Shown: positions 45,047 through 54,908, counted from the stretch's first letter. The stretch is 64,000 bases of DNA from Flavobacterium sufflavum (GCF_004016525.1 NZ_SACJ01000006.1:62001-126000), one strand, 5' to 3'. Translations and numbers: made by a program. Notes: generated from the letters alone by a model not told the origin.

Positions 45047-46606
45047 ATGTTCGAACTATTCAACAGAAGCAATAAAATTAGCGACTTACTCGAAAATATC
45101 GGGCAAGTTCTAGATATCACGCAAGCTCAATATGAGTTAGTTCAAGATCGCTATACGGCGGTAGCAAACCAATTGTCAAAAGATGATTCTCCTTTATGCA
45201 TTTATAAACCGGAAATATTACCTCAGGGTTCTTTTCTATTGGGCACAATGATAAGACCAATTATTGAAGATGACGAATTAGATGTAGATTTGGTTTGCAG
45301 GCTTACTGGCAAAAAAGCACACTGGACACAAAAAGATTTGAAACATGCAGTCAAAGATCAAATAGTTCACAATAATGAAAATTATCGCAGAATGTTGGAT
45401 GACGAGGGAAACCGTTGTTGGACTTTAATATACGAAAGTGATAAATTCCATTTAGATATTTTGCCGTCATTAATAGGGAATAATAATCATATAAATCTTA
45501 GTGAAAAATCTTTTGACAGTCTAGGAAAATCTGATGTTGAAGAATTATCAATTAGAATTACAGATAGAAGAGAATCAAATTATCCCTCAGAAATAAATCC
45601 TAATTATTGGTTAAAAAGTAATCCTTTTGGTTATGCCGCTTGGTTTAAAAATAGAGCAGCTATAAACATGTTTAGAAGCCTGATGCTTAGTGAAAGTATC
45701 CAACCACTTCCAAAGTATACAAAAGAAAAGGAACCATTGATTAGAGCCGTTCAAATTTTAAAACGACACAGGGACATCATGTTTGGTGGCGATGATGACA
45801 AACCTATTTCCATTATTATAACCACTCTTGCTGCAAGAGCATATAATAAAGAAAATAATGTAATCGATGCTTTAGTTAGTATCCTTTTAAATATGCATTT
45901 GTATATGAAAAAAGTGTACAGTGACAAACATGATAAAGAAATTTGGTGGATTGAAAATCCGGTGAATAATGAAGAAAATTTTGCTGATAAATGGCCATTC
46001 GAACAACAAAAACAAGACAATTTCTTCTCATGGTTGGAAAAATCAAAAAGTGATTTTAGTTCACTTAAAAATATGAATCCTTCTGATGCTTACAGACTTT
46101 TGAAAAACATTTTAGGTACTAGGTCGGTAAACGAAGCTGTTCGGAATTTGGGTTACGATGAATTAATTACCGAAAATTTAAAACCGGTAAACTATTCTGC
46201 TCAAATGTTATCTGTTCCCCATCGCCAACAACCATTGTGGCCAGTATCGTTGGTATATAATTGTGATGTTTATGGCAGATACAATGACATTACAGACAAC
46301 AAAAAATCAAAGTCTATTACAAACCAAACAATTATTCCTAAAAATTGTGACATCTATTTTACCGCAACTACAAATGTACCAAAACCTTTTGATGTGTATT
46401 GGCAAGTGGTAAATACAGGGGAAGAAGCGAAAAATGCTTTTATGGGATTGCGAGGAGGAATTTTCCAAGCGCAAACATTAGGAAAAGGAGGATTAGTTCA
46501 AAAAGAACATTCTGAATTTACAGGATTACATTGGATGGAATGTTTTATAGTTAAAAATGGTGTGTGTGTAGCACGTAGTTCTGAATTTTTTATAAATATT
46601 AGATAA
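45047..46606 (+). CDS. CBASS CD-NTase (SMODS nucleotidyltransferase with AGS-C sensor domain)
   Basis: The 519-residue enzyme should make a cyclic di- or oligonucleotide. The polymerase-beta-type active site is PQGSFLLGTMIRP followed by ELDVDLVCRL (Gly61-Ser62; Asp79 and Asp81), with a third acid in KFHLDILPS. The last 90 residues (CDIYFTATTNVPKPFDVYWQVVNTGEEA, GLHWMECFIVKNGVCVARSSEF) match the AGS-C sensor domain found at the end of many SMODS proteins. No HORMA/TRIP13 or ubiquitin-like Cap2/Cap3 genes are adjacent, so this looks like a minimal two-gene type I CBASS. The exact product cannot be told from sequence alone. Confidence 0.9.
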   Translation: MFELFNRSNKISDLLENIGQVLDITQAQYELVQDRYTAVANQLSKDDSPLCIYKPEILPQGSFLLGTMIRPIIEDDELDVDLVCRLTGKKAHWTQKDLKHAVKDQIVHNNENYRRMLDDEGNRCWTLIYESDKFHLDILPSLIGNNNHINLSEKSFDSLGKSDVEELSIRITDRRESNYPSEINPNYWLKSNPFGYAAWFKNRAAINMFRSLMLSESIQPLPKYTKEKEPLIRAVQILKRHRDIMFGGDDDKPISIIITTLAARAYNKENNVIDALVSILLNMHLYMKKVYSDKHDKEIWWIENPVNNEENFADKWPFEQQKQDNFFSWLEKSKSDFSSLKNMNPSDAYRLLKNILGTRSVNEAVRNLGYDELITENLKPVNYSAQMLSVPHRQQPLWPVSLVYNCDVYGRYNDITDNKKSKSITNQTIIPKNCDIYFTATTNVPKPFDVYWQVVNTGEEAKNAFMGLRGGIFQAQTLGKGGLVQKEHSEFTGLHWMECFIVKNGVCVARSSEFFINIR

Positions 46607-46609
46607 ATT

Positions 46610-47941
46610 ATGACCAATAGCGAAACATATACACCAACACACAAACAGAATACTATCCCATCAGGATGGTCCTCTCTTCCAATAAACGAAGTTTTTGAGT
46701 TTATAGGAACAAGTTCATTTTCTAGAAATGACCTCAATTATGAAGCGGGAGAAGATAGTATCTATTATATTCATTACGGAGACATTCACGCTACCTATAA
46801 AAATGCAGTGTTAGATTTTGACACAGAAACACGTATTCCAGTTTTAAGGAAAGAAATCAAGCCAAGCACGCATTTTTTAAAAGAAGGAGATTTAATCATT
46901 GCCGATGCTTCCGAAGATTATGAGGGAATTGGAGAAGCATTAGAAGTATTCAATTTAAAAGATAAGAAAGTATTAGCGGGACTACACACTTTTGCCTTAC
47001 GTGATAAAGACAACAAAACAGTTCACGGCTATAGAGCATATCTTTTTAAAAATCCAGATGTAAAAAAACGCTTAAAAACTATTGCAACAGGCAGTAAAGT
47101 ATATGGTATTTCAAAAGGAAATATATCAAAATTCAGAATTACATTACCTCCATTATGGGAACAACAAAAAATCACTAAAATACTTACGACTTGGAACAAA
47201 GCCATTACTTTACAACAACAACTTATAAGAAACAAAAAAGAGTACAAAAAAGCAATAATGAAAAAATTACTTACAGGGGAAGTGAGATTTAAAAATCACA
47301 ATAACAGTCAATGGTCTTCCCTACCAATAAATGAAGTTTTTGAATTTATTGGAACCAGTTCCTTTTCTAGAAATGACCTTAACTATGAAGTTGAGGACAA
47401 TAGTATTTATTATATCCATTACGGAGACATTCACTCGACTTATAAAAATGCAGTGTTAGATTTCAATACGGAAACTCGTATTCCAGTTCTAAACAAAAAC
47501 ATCAAACCTAGTATTCATTTATTACAAGAAGGCGATCTAATAATTGCAGACGCATCAGAGGATTATGAGGGGGTTGGTGAGTCTTTAGAAGTATATAATT
47601 TGAATGGAAAAAAAGTATTAGCAGGTTTACACACTTTTGCCTTACGTGATAAAAACAATCAAACTGCTCAAGGCTACCGAGCATATTTGTTTAAAAGCCC
47701 TGAGGCGAAAAAACGCTTAAAAACCATAGCTACAGGCAGTAAAGTATATAGCATTTCAAAAGGTAATTTGACAAAATTTAAGATAACCCTGCCATCATTA
47801 GTAGAGCAACAAAAAACTGCTTCTTTTCTTTCATTTATTGACAAGGAAATAACCAATCTAAATAAAGAATTATTTGCTTTACGACAACAAAGACAAGGAC
47901 TAATACAACAATTGTTAACAGGTAAAATAAGAGTTAAATAA
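46610..47941 (+). CDS. hsdS: Type I restriction specificity subunit with two near-identical TRDs
   Basis: The 443-residue S subunit has two target-recognition domains, about residues 20-185 and 233-398. Both start WSSLPINEVFEFIGTSSFSR and share IYYIHYGDIH, GDLIIADASEDYEG, KVLAGLHTFALRDK and KKRLKTIATGSKVY; by eye about four fifths of positions agree. Each is followed by a coiled-coil spacer ending LLTGEVRFK or LLTGKIRVK. Ordinary S subunits have two different TRDs and read an asymmetric bipartite site; two equal TRDs predict a palindromic bipartite site. Many synonymous differences between the repeats show that the duplication is not recent. Confidence 0.92.
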   Translation: MTNSETYTPTHKQNTIPSGWSSLPINEVFEFIGTSSFSRNDLNYEAGEDSIYYIHYGDIHATYKNAVLDFDTETRIPVLRKEIKPSTHFLKEGDLIIADASEDYEGIGEALEVFNLKDKKVLAGLHTFALRDKDNKTVHGYRAYLFKNPDVKKRLKTIATGSKVYGISKGNISKFRITLPPLWEQQKITKILTTWNKAITLQQQLIRNKKEYKKAIMKKLLTGEVRFKNHNNSQWSSLPINEVFEFIGTSSFSRNDLNYEVEDNSIYYIHYGDIHSTYKNAVLDFNTETRIPVLNKNIKPSIHLLQEGDLIIADASEDYEGVGESLEVYNLNGKKVLAGLHTFALRDKNNQTAQGYRAYLFKSPEAKKRLKTIATGSKVYSISKGNLTKFKITLPSLVEQQKTASFLSFIDKEITNLNKELFALRQQRQGLIQQLLTGKIRVK

Positions 47942-47995
47942 ATAATGAATATGGCAAATTTTAATAGTATAAATAAAAACTCTAATAGAAAATAG

Positions 47996-48772
47996 ATGGG
48001 TTATTTGAAAAATTCAGTAAAGAAGTTTAAAGATGATTTTTTTGCAAAAGGAATTTATGACATACTAAAAGCACTTGGTATTTTTCTTGTAATCTATTTT
48101 ACATCAACGTTATTACCAAAAGAATTTACAATTCTAAAATTCATATCAACAGAATATTTAATCAAATTATATTGTTCTTTTCTCTATACAATATTAGTTT
48201 TTATTATTGCCTTTTTAATTTATAATCGGATATACCGAAGAAAATACAAAGCATTACAATTAGATAATTTCACAGATGAACTAACAGGACTAAAAAACTA
48301 TAAGGCAATAAACGAATATCTAATTAGAACAGTTCAAGAACTAAATACTGGGACAAAAATAAATTCATTTTCAGTTATTATAATTGACGTAGATAATTTT
48401 AAAGCATTTAATTCTGCATTTGGACATACTAAATCTGATCAAATATTAAAAAGCTTAGGTCAACTTTTAAACAATGACAGAAGAGTAACAGACGAAACTT
48501 TTAGACAATTTTTAAGAGGAGATGAGTTTGTAGTAATCACAAAAGATACAAGTCTTGGAGAAGCAACGAAAGCAGCTGAAAGAAAAAGAAAAATGATTGA
48601 AAACAATGTATTTAATATTGACGAAGTTTTTTACAAACTTACAGTTTCATGTGGAGTAACAGAGTTTAAAAAGGGCGACGATACTATAGATACATTTCTT
48701 AATAGAGCCAGTCAAGCATTAATTACAGCAAAGAATACATTAGGTAAAAATAACACCAAAAGTCACTACTAG
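47996..48772 (+). CDS. Two-transmembrane GGDEF-domain protein
   Basis: The 258-residue protein has two transmembrane segments (about 25-40 and 58-78) with a very short outside loop, then a GGDEF domain: DELTGLKNYKAINEYL, VIIIDVDNFKAFNSAFGHTKSDQIL and the active-site turn FLRGDEFVV (RGDEF, residues 174-178). The catalytic Asp/Glu are kept and only the first Gly is replaced. No sensor domain or EAL domain is present. It lies between hsdS and hsdR and ends 2 nt before a small beta-rich gene. A diguanylate cyclase or a related cyclic-dinucleotide synthase working in defence is a reasonable hypothesis. Confidence 0.82.
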   Translation: MGYLKNSVKKFKDDFFAKGIYDILKALGIFLVIYFTSTLLPKEFTILKFISTEYLIKLYCSFLYTILVFIIAFLIYNRIYRRKYKALQLDNFTDELTGLKNYKAINEYLIRTVQELNTGTKINSFSVIIIDVDNFKAFNSAFGHTKSDQILKSLGQLLNNDRRVTDETFRQFLRGDEFVVITKDTSLGEATKAAERKRKMIENNVFNIDEVFYKLTVSCGVTEFKKGDDTIDTFLNRASQALITAKNTLGKNNTKSHY

Positions 48773-48774
48773 CT

Positions 48775-49128
48775 ATGAATATAGAATTACACCAAATTTT
48801 AGGAACTTGGAGACATACAAACGGTAACATCTTAATTGATTTTAATATAAGACATGTCAACCACGGTGAAAATGTTGCTCGAGCAATGTTTACCATTTAT
48901 CAGCGTGAACCAGAGAGTAAAATTCATTATGAATGGCATGGAGCTGTTGAAATTGTAAACCATGAAAACGATATTTCGGAAATTGTTATTAGTGAAATTG
49001 TCAAAACAGAAGAAAAACCAGAGTATGAAAATCTAAAAATTTGGTCAATCGAACCAGGTGAAATGTATTTAGAGTTAGGTAATGGAGATAGAATCCTATT
49101 TAGAAAATTAGGTAACATTTTTAGTTAA
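48775..49128 (+). CDS. Small beta-rich protein paired with the GGDEF gene, unknown
   Basis: The 117-residue protein has alternating hydrophobic strands (ILGTWRHTNGNILIDFNI, ARAMFTIYQREP, HYEWHGAVEIVNHENDISEIVISEI, MYLELGNGDRILFRKLG), suggesting a small barrel of lipocalin- or OB-like size. There is no signal peptide or transmembrane helix. It starts 2 nt after the GGDEF stop and ends 7 nt before hsdR, so the two genes are probably translated together. It could bind the GGDEF product or regulate the cyclase. I do not recognise the family. Confidence 0.65.
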   Translation: MNIELHQILGTWRHTNGNILIDFNIRHVNHGENVARAMFTIYQREPESKIHYEWHGAVEIVNHENDISEIVISEIVKTEEKPEYENLKIWSIEPGEMYLELGNGDRILFRKLGNIFS

Positions 49129-49135
49129 AAAAGAT

Positions 49136-52100
49136 ATGATGCTAAATTACGGTGAAAACAACGACTCCCAAAAACCAGCCATCCATTTGCTTCGCAAATT
49201 GGGTTGGTCATACATAACTCCCGAAGAAACCATCAAACAACGTGGTGGGTTACTTTCTAATGTGATACTGGAAGATATTTTAGCGGAACGGTTGAGCGCT
49301 ATCAATAGCTTTGAATATAAAGACAAAGAATATCCTTTTTCTAACTCCAACATTCAATCTGCAATCAACGTTTTAAAAAACATTCCTGAAGAAAGTTTGG
49401 TAAAAACTAATGAAAACATTCATGACTTGCTTACACTAGGGAAAAGTTTCAACGAAACCATTCAAGGCGACCGTAAAGCATACACGATGAGATTCATTGA
49501 TTGGGAAAACCCTGAAAACAATGCTTACCACATCACAGATGAATTTGTTGTAGAAGGGATCAAAGAAAAAAGAAGACCAGATATTGTTCTTTTCATCAAC
49601 GGTATTCCTTTCATAGTTATTGAAAACAAACGCAGAGATAAAAATGCCTCCTTAACCGAAGCAATTTCGCAACACATTCGAAATCAAAAACGCGAAGAAG
49701 GAATTCCTAAACTATATCATTATGCCAAATTATTATTGGCAGTACAACCTAATGAAGTAAAATATGGTGCTGTAGGAACTCCAGAAAAATTCTGGGCAGT
49801 ATGGAAAGAAAATAATGAGAAAGAAACTCAAAAAACACTTAAAACTACTAAATACGGAACACAAAAAGAAGACAGAGAAACTACAATTCAAGACCAATCA
49901 TTAGTGAGCCTTTGTAGCGTTAATAGAATTTTAGAATTTGTTTACAAATACTTAGTATATGATGGTCCAAACATTAAAGTACCTCGTTACCAACAATATT
50001 TTGCCGTTCAAAACACTATAGAAAGAGTAAAAGAAATTGATAAAACCAATAAACGTAAAGGTGGTGTAATTTGGCATACAACAGGAAGTGGAAAATCGTT
50101 AACTATGGTAATGATATCAAAAGCATTAGCATTAGACAAAGAAATTCCTTCACCGAGAATTATTGTAGTTACTGACAGAATTGACCTAGACAATCAAATC
50201 TATAAAACCTTTAGAAATTGTGGTAAATCAGTTGAAAAAGCAAAAAGTGGTAGTGATTTAATTGAATTACTACAAGATAAAGGAAATGAAATAATTACTA
50301 CCATTATTGATAAATTTCAAACTGCTACAAAAAATACTTCCTTTATAGATAACTCAGAAAACATATTCGTTTTAGTGGATGAAAGCCATCGTAGTCAATA
50401 CGGAACGGCTCACATCAACATGAAACGAGTATTACCAAATGCTTGTTACATTGGTTTTACTGGAACGCCATTAATGAAAAACGAAAAAAGTACGGCAAGA
50501 AAATTTGGTGGTTTTATCCACAAATATACTATTGATCAAGCCGTAAAAGATCGTGCAGTATTACCATTGCTATATGAGGGTCGTTCAGCACAATTAAGTG
50601 TGAATAAACAGCAAATCGACAAAGGTTTCCAACGTTTATCAAGTAACCTAAATGAAGAAGCTCAAAAGGATTTAAAGAAGAAATTTGCAAGCATTAGCAG
50701 AATTTATGAAAGCGAACAAGTAGTCAACGAAATAGCTTATGACATTTCAAGACACTACTCGCAAAACTGGCAAGGCGGTGTCTTCAAAGCACAATTAGCA
50801 GTACCTCGAATTGAAACAGCGATCCGCTACCAAAAATATTTTGAAGAGCAAACAGATCCGGAATTAAAAATCAACACAGCTGTAGTATTCACACCACCAG
50901 ATAGCCGTCAGGATTATGAAGATGTTTGGAAAGAAACCTCAAACGAAGCAAAAAAATACTGGGCTTCATTAATGGAAAAATACAATGGACAGGAAGAATA
51001 CGAAAGATTCATCATTAGTAAGTTCCAGGACGAAGGAACTGAAGTCGAATTAATAATCGTAGTAAGTAAGTTACTTACTGGCTTTGATGCACCTAGAAAT
51101 ACAATTCTGTACTTAGCAAAGCCATTACATTCTCATAATTTACTACAAGCCATTGCCAGAGTAAATAGATTATTTAGCGGCAAAGAACACGGTCATATTA
51201 TTGATTATGTGGGTATTTTAGGAAAATTGGATGAAGCCTTAACGTCTTATGCAGCATTCGAAGATTTTGATGAAGAAGATTTGACCAATACAATTGTTGA
51301 TGTTAGTGATGAAATAAGAAAAGTGCCTGTTCATCATGCAAATGTTTGGGACTGCTTTAAAGAAGTCTACAACAAAAAAGACATCGAAGCTCTTGAAAGA
51401 CACTTAGCTTACAAAGACCTAAGAGATGATTTTTATGAAACTTTGAGCCAATTTGCCAGAACATTACAAACAGCTTTGGCTTCTAATGAATTTTATATTG
51501 AGTTTTCTGAAGAACAAATTGATTTCTACAAACAAGAATTAAAAATGTTTGTAAAACTTCGTGTTTCATTACAAAACAGATATGCAGAAATCGTTTCATA
51601 CAAAGAATACGAACCTAGAGTTAAAAAGCTATTGGACACCTATGTACAAGCTGATGACGTAATAGTAATTACAAAAGAATTGAACATTTTCGACAAGCAA
51701 ATGGTAAACGAAGCTATTGAAGAATATGGCAAAACACCTGCTTCGAAAGCCGATTTCATTGCACACAAAATGAAAAAGGTAATAACGGAAAACATGGAAA
51801 AAGACGAAGCTTTTTACAAAAAATTTTCTCAGTTATTAGAAGATGTTATAAAATCATTTCAAGAAAACAGAATATCCGAAGCAGAATATTTAAAGGCAAT
51901 ATTAAATATACGAGACCAGTTTGAAAAAGGATATCTCGAAGACATTCCGCAAACATTGCTAAACAAACCTGAGGCGAGAGCATTCTTCGGTGTATTGAGT
52001 GAAGTATTTGAGAACAGTTTTGGTAAAGAAATAGCAATCCAACAAAAAGATGTTTTGGCCAATATTGGAATTGACATTTCAAAAATTATTGAAAAACTAG

Positions 52101-52264
52101 TCATTAGAGATTGGAAAAAAAATATCGATGTAATCAAAGAAATGGAAAACGAGGTGGAAGATTATCTAATGGCACATCGCAAATCATTAGGTATTGATAT
52201 CACATTTGATGATTTAGATGTCATACTAGACAAATGTTTAAAAGTAGCAAAAAACAATTTTTAA
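49136..52264 (+). CDS. hsdR: Type I restriction endonuclease subunit
   Basis: The 1042-residue HsdR cuts DNA after ATP-driven translocation. The nuclease domain shows RRPDIVLFINGIPFIVIENK, i.e. PD(148-149) with Glu163-x-Lys165. The SF2 translocase has Walker A IWHTTGSGKSLTM (about 316), the DEAD-type box VLVDESHRSQYG, IGFTGTPLM and motif VI-like QAIARVNRLF. The C-terminal helical region would bind the methyltransferase core. Length and motifs resemble the EcoR124-type group. A second ATG lies one codon later and could equally be the start. Confidence 0.95.
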   Translation: MMLNYGENNDSQKPAIHLLRKLGWSYITPEETIKQRGGLLSNVILEDILAERLSAINSFEYKDKEYPFSNSNIQSAINVLKNIPEESLVKTNENIHDLLTLGKSFNETIQGDRKAYTMRFIDWENPENNAYHITDEFVVEGIKEKRRPDIVLFINGIPFIVIENKRRDKNASLTEAISQHIRNQKREEGIPKLYHYAKLLLAVQPNEVKYGAVGTPEKFWAVWKENNEKETQKTLKTTKYGTQKEDRETTIQDQSLVSLCSVNRILEFVYKYLVYDGPNIKVPRYQQYFAVQNTIERVKEIDKTNKRKGGVIWHTTGSGKSLTMVMISKALALDKEIPSPRIIVVTDRIDLDNQIYKTFRNCGKSVEKAKSGSDLIELLQDKGNEIITTIIDKFQTATKNTSFIDNSENIFVLVDESHRSQYGTAHINMKRVLPNACYIGFTGTPLMKNEKSTARKFGGFIHKYTIDQAVKDRAVLPLLYEGRSAQLSVNKQQIDKGFQRLSSNLNEEAQKDLKKKFASISRIYESEQVVNEIAYDISRHYSQNWQGGVFKAQLAVPRIETAIRYQKYFEEQTDPELKINTAVVFTPPDSRQDYEDVWKETSNEAKKYWASLMEKYNGQEEYERFIISKFQDEGTEVELIIVVSKLLTGFDAPRNTILYLAKPLHSHNLLQAIARVNRLFSGKEHGHIIDYVGILGKLDEALTSYAAFEDFDEEDLTNTIVDVSDEIRKVPVHHANVWDCFKEVYNKKDIEALERHLAYKDLRDDFYETLSQFARTLQTALASNEFYIEFSEEQIDFYKQELKMFVKLRVSLQNRYAEIVSYKEYEPRVKKLLDTYVQADDVIVITKELNIFDKQMVNEAIEEYGKTPASKADFIAHKMKKVITENMEKDEAFYKKFSQLLEDVIKSFQENRISEAEYLKAILNIRDQFEKGYLEDIPQTLLNKPEARAFFGVLSEVFENSFGKEIAIQQKDVLANIGIDISKIIEKLVIRDWKKNIDVIKEMENEVEDYLMAHRKSLGIDITFDDLDVILDKCLKVAKNNF

Positions 52265-52265
52265 G

Positions 52266-52958
52266 ATGCATCACATTCAGTACGGTACAAAACAAATCAC
52301 ATTTTCAGTAGCAGAAAAGAAAAGGAAAAGTATTGCCGTTGAGGTACACCCTGATACTTCTGTACAAATAAAAGCACCTTTAGATTGTTCTATTGATACA
52401 ATCAAGAAAGTAGTGTCAAAACGTTCAAGATGGATAATAACACAACAAAAATACTTTGAACAATTCCTGCCAGAAACTCCAAAAAGAGAATATGTAATTG
52501 GAGAAACTCATAAATACTTAGGGAGAAATTATCTTTTAAAAATCATCAATTCTCAAGAAAACAAAGTAAAAATTCAAGGTAGTTACTTAGTTGTATTTAC
52601 GACCAAAAGTACTGCTGAAGAAGTGAAACATTTAATGACAGAGTGGTATTATAAGAGAGCTTCTAAAATCTTTGAAAAAATGTATGAAGAAGCATATAGA
52701 AAATTCATTCAGTACAAAATTCAAAAACCGGAATTGCAAATTAAACGCATGAAAAAGCGCTGGGGCAGCTATACTTCTTCAGGTAAAATAGTAATCAATC
52801 CCGAATTAATAAAAGTCTCTTCAGCTTGTATTGAATATGTGATAATACATGAATTATGCCATCTAATCGAAAGAAACCACTCAAAAAAGTTCTATAATCT
52901 ATTAGAAAACATAGCTCCTGATTGGAAGCATTGGAAATTAAAATTAGAGAAAATTTAA
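52266..52958 (+). CDS. YgjP/SprT-like zinc metallopeptidase associated with type I RM
   Basis: The 230-residue protein belongs to the YgjP-like (DUF45) M48-type family. The zinc motif HELCHLIERNHSKKF (His195, Glu196, His199) and the conserved MKKRWGSYTSSGKIVINPEL upstream are intact. It follows hsdR by one base and ends the defence operon. DUF45 genes are regular neighbours of hsdR in many bacteria, but the function there is not established. Confidence 0.9.
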   Translation: MHHIQYGTKQITFSVAEKKRKSIAVEVHPDTSVQIKAPLDCSIDTIKKVVSKRSRWIITQQKYFEQFLPETPKREYVIGETHKYLGRNYLLKIINSQENKVKIQGSYLVVFTTKSTAEEVKHLMTEWYYKRASKIFEKMYEEAYRKFIQYKIQKPELQIKRMKKRWGSYTSSGKIVINPELIKVSSACIEYVIIHELCHLIERNHSKKFYNLLENIAPDWKHWKLKLEKI

Positions 52959-53269
52959 ATCATGAAAAAAATTAGAATTCCATTGAATTGTAGAAAATAG
53001 ATTTTTAAATACTATGTAAACCTTTAGATAAAAACTGAAGTGTGTTGTCTTTCATTAATCTAAATTGTTATTAAAACAATTGTGAGAACGTTTTTTCATT
53101 TAGTTGTAGATTAATCTTTTAGGTTTCATTTGCTATTCCTTCCCACTACTCCAAATCTTAAAAGTATGTTCGATTCTTTTTTATTATCTACCCAAAGCTA
53201 TTTCTAATATTTTGTTTTTTTATTAAAAAAAATCCGTAATTTTCAATATCATTTATAAAATTGAATGTA
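52959..53269. other. Intergenic region (311 nt), no gene seen
   Basis: AT-rich gap after the defence operon. No clear terminator hairpin, promoter box or small gene was found. It probably holds the promoter of the secreted protease gene. Confidence 0.45.
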
Positions 53270-54037
53270 ATGAAACTATTATTATTGTTCTTTTCTGTAA
53301 TTTGTTACTCACAAAACAATTGTGATAAAATTTTTAATGGATGTGACAAACCCTGTGGACCTGTAGAAAAAAGAGAAGAGCGTATTATTTTAAATGAAGA
53401 TCAAAATAAGGTTTCTCCATACAGTTATGTAATACATCAGACGTTTAACAGAATATTTGGAAATTTTTCTAGTACAAGCTCTTTTATCGCACCTGATGTT
53501 TTGATTACCGCCCATCATAATGTAATTAGACAGGGAATGATAAAAGGTATAACTCTATATAATCCTGCTAACAATAATCAAAATATGTATTTAAAAAAAA
53601 AAGAGTTTATAATTTATACTTATAAATCGAAATTAAATCCCTTGACTGATATTGCTATAATTAAATTTAAAAATCCAAATAAAATCAAAGCTTATTATTT
53701 TGGTCATTTTCAACTTGACAAAGTTGATAACATTAAAACTAAAACATCAGAAGTACATCTAACAGGATTTCCATGCGATATGACAAATACAAAAATTGAT
53801 AAAAAATGCACTATTAATGATTTATATTTAGATGATAAAATGTCATTAATTGGATACAACATGTTCACTTGTACTGGAGATAGTGGAGCACCTTTATGGC
53901 TTATAGACAATGATAAACCCACAATTATAGGAATACATCATGGGGGAAATGAAGGTTATATTAATAATTGCTTTAATATTTCTGCTAAAATGGATACTGA
54001 TTTTTTAAAATGGATTAACCAATACATAGCTAAATAG
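53270..54037 (+). CDS. Secreted trypsin-like serine protease
   Basis: The 255-residue protein starts at the ATG at 53270, directly with a signal peptide (MKLLLLFFSVICYSQ); a TTG three codons earlier is less likely. A chymotrypsin-fold triad is visible: VLITAHHNV (His83), LTDIAIIKF (Asp127) and TCTGDSGAPLWL (Ser205). An N-terminal cysteine cluster CDKIFNGCDKPCG could form a pro-segment or disulfides. Nearest in style to V8/S1-type exported proteases. It ends 6 nt before the next gene. Confidence 0.85.
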   Translation: MKLLLLFFSVICYSQNNCDKIFNGCDKPCGPVEKREERIILNEDQNKVSPYSYVIHQTFNRIFGNFSSTSSFIAPDVLITAHHNVIRQGMIKGITLYNPANNNQNMYLKKKEFIIYTYKSKLNPLTDIAIIKFKNPNKIKAYYFGHFQLDKVDNIKTKTSEVHLTGFPCDMTNTKIDKKCTINDLYLDDKMSLIGYNMFTCTGDSGAPLWLIDNDKPTIIGIHHGGNEGYINNCFNISAKMDTDFLKWINQYIAK

Positions 54038-54043
54038 AAAATT

Positions 54044-54778
54044 ATGAAAACAAAATTACTTATCCCATTTTTATTTTATTCAATGGTATCGTCAGCGCAA
54101 TTCCTTTATTTTAAGGAAGGAACTAAATCTAAATCTTCTTTTGTACTTGACAAATCGAATACATTTTGGCATCTTAGTGCTCCTGAAGAGGGTTTCAAGT
54201 TATTTAAGTCCAACGTATTTCAATTTCAATCTGATGAAGTGAATTTTTATAGTGAATTAGTTTCCGATAAAATAGGGGCATTTCGAGTTAGTTTAGGATC
54301 CCATATCAATTCCGCTAAAGAAAATACTGTAGAAGATCAAACTATTGAATCCCTTGTTAATGGGGGTGGTAATGGTGTTTTAAATGCGACTACAATTTTT
54401 GGTTATGGCCAAAATGATTGGGCTACAATTTGTTTTGCTTTTAACCCTAAGTTAGGTTTTCAGCTTCCTGCTCTTGGCTCTCTCAGTGAAGAAGCTACTT
54501 TTAATTGCCAATTAGGCGGGCAAATGTATATTGATGTATTCGGTGAAAAAGAAAACTTAAAATTGTTTAGTATTTTAAGTGCTTATGGCATTGCTGGTTC
54601 TAAAGATTTATATAGTAATTTAAATATTCAAAACAAACCTTTCTTTTTATCACAGATCAACTTTGGTGTAATAATCAAAAATCAATGGCGTATCATGGCA
54701 AGTTGCCCTGTTGCTGCGACATATGGTAAATTTGTTAGAAAACCAGTTTCTGTAGGTACTCAAATTATTATAGACTAA
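54044..54778 (+). CDS. Secreted, probably outer-membrane beta-barrel protein, unknown
   Basis: The 244-residue protein has a signal peptide (cleavage near VSSAQF). Alternating strands with aromatic residues (VNFYSELVSDKIGAFRVSLGS, WATICFAFNPKLGFQL, FNCQLGGQMYIDVFG, INFGVIIKNQWRIMASC) suggest a small barrel or beta-sandwich. I do not recognise a family. It lies 6 nt after the protease gene and is probably co-transcribed with it. Confidence 0.6.
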   Translation: MKTKLLIPFLFYSMVSSAQFLYFKEGTKSKSSFVLDKSNTFWHLSAPEEGFKLFKSNVFQFQSDEVNFYSELVSDKIGAFRVSLGSHINSAKENTVEDQTIESLVNGGGNGVLNATTIFGYGQNDWATICFAFNPKLGFQLPALGSLSEEATFNCQLGGQMYIDVFGEKENLKLFSILSAYGIAGSKDLYSNLNIQNKPFFLSQINFGVIIKNQWRIMASCPVAATYGKFVRKPVSVGTQIIID

Positions 54779-54908
54779 AATTGAAATTTCCAATTCACAA
54801 ATTTAAAAGTAAAAACACTCTTTTTCTTCAGGTCATTTAGTTAATTATCCTTTAGTCCATCTTAAAGGCTACTTTTTTAGTTTTAACACGCTTAATACAT
54901 TCTTAAAT

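Noticed and set aside
45047..46606. Assignment of the CD-NTase to a particular clade and cyclic nucleotide product
   Set aside because: The active site and AGS-C domain are visible, but clade and product cannot be settled without a tree or an assay.
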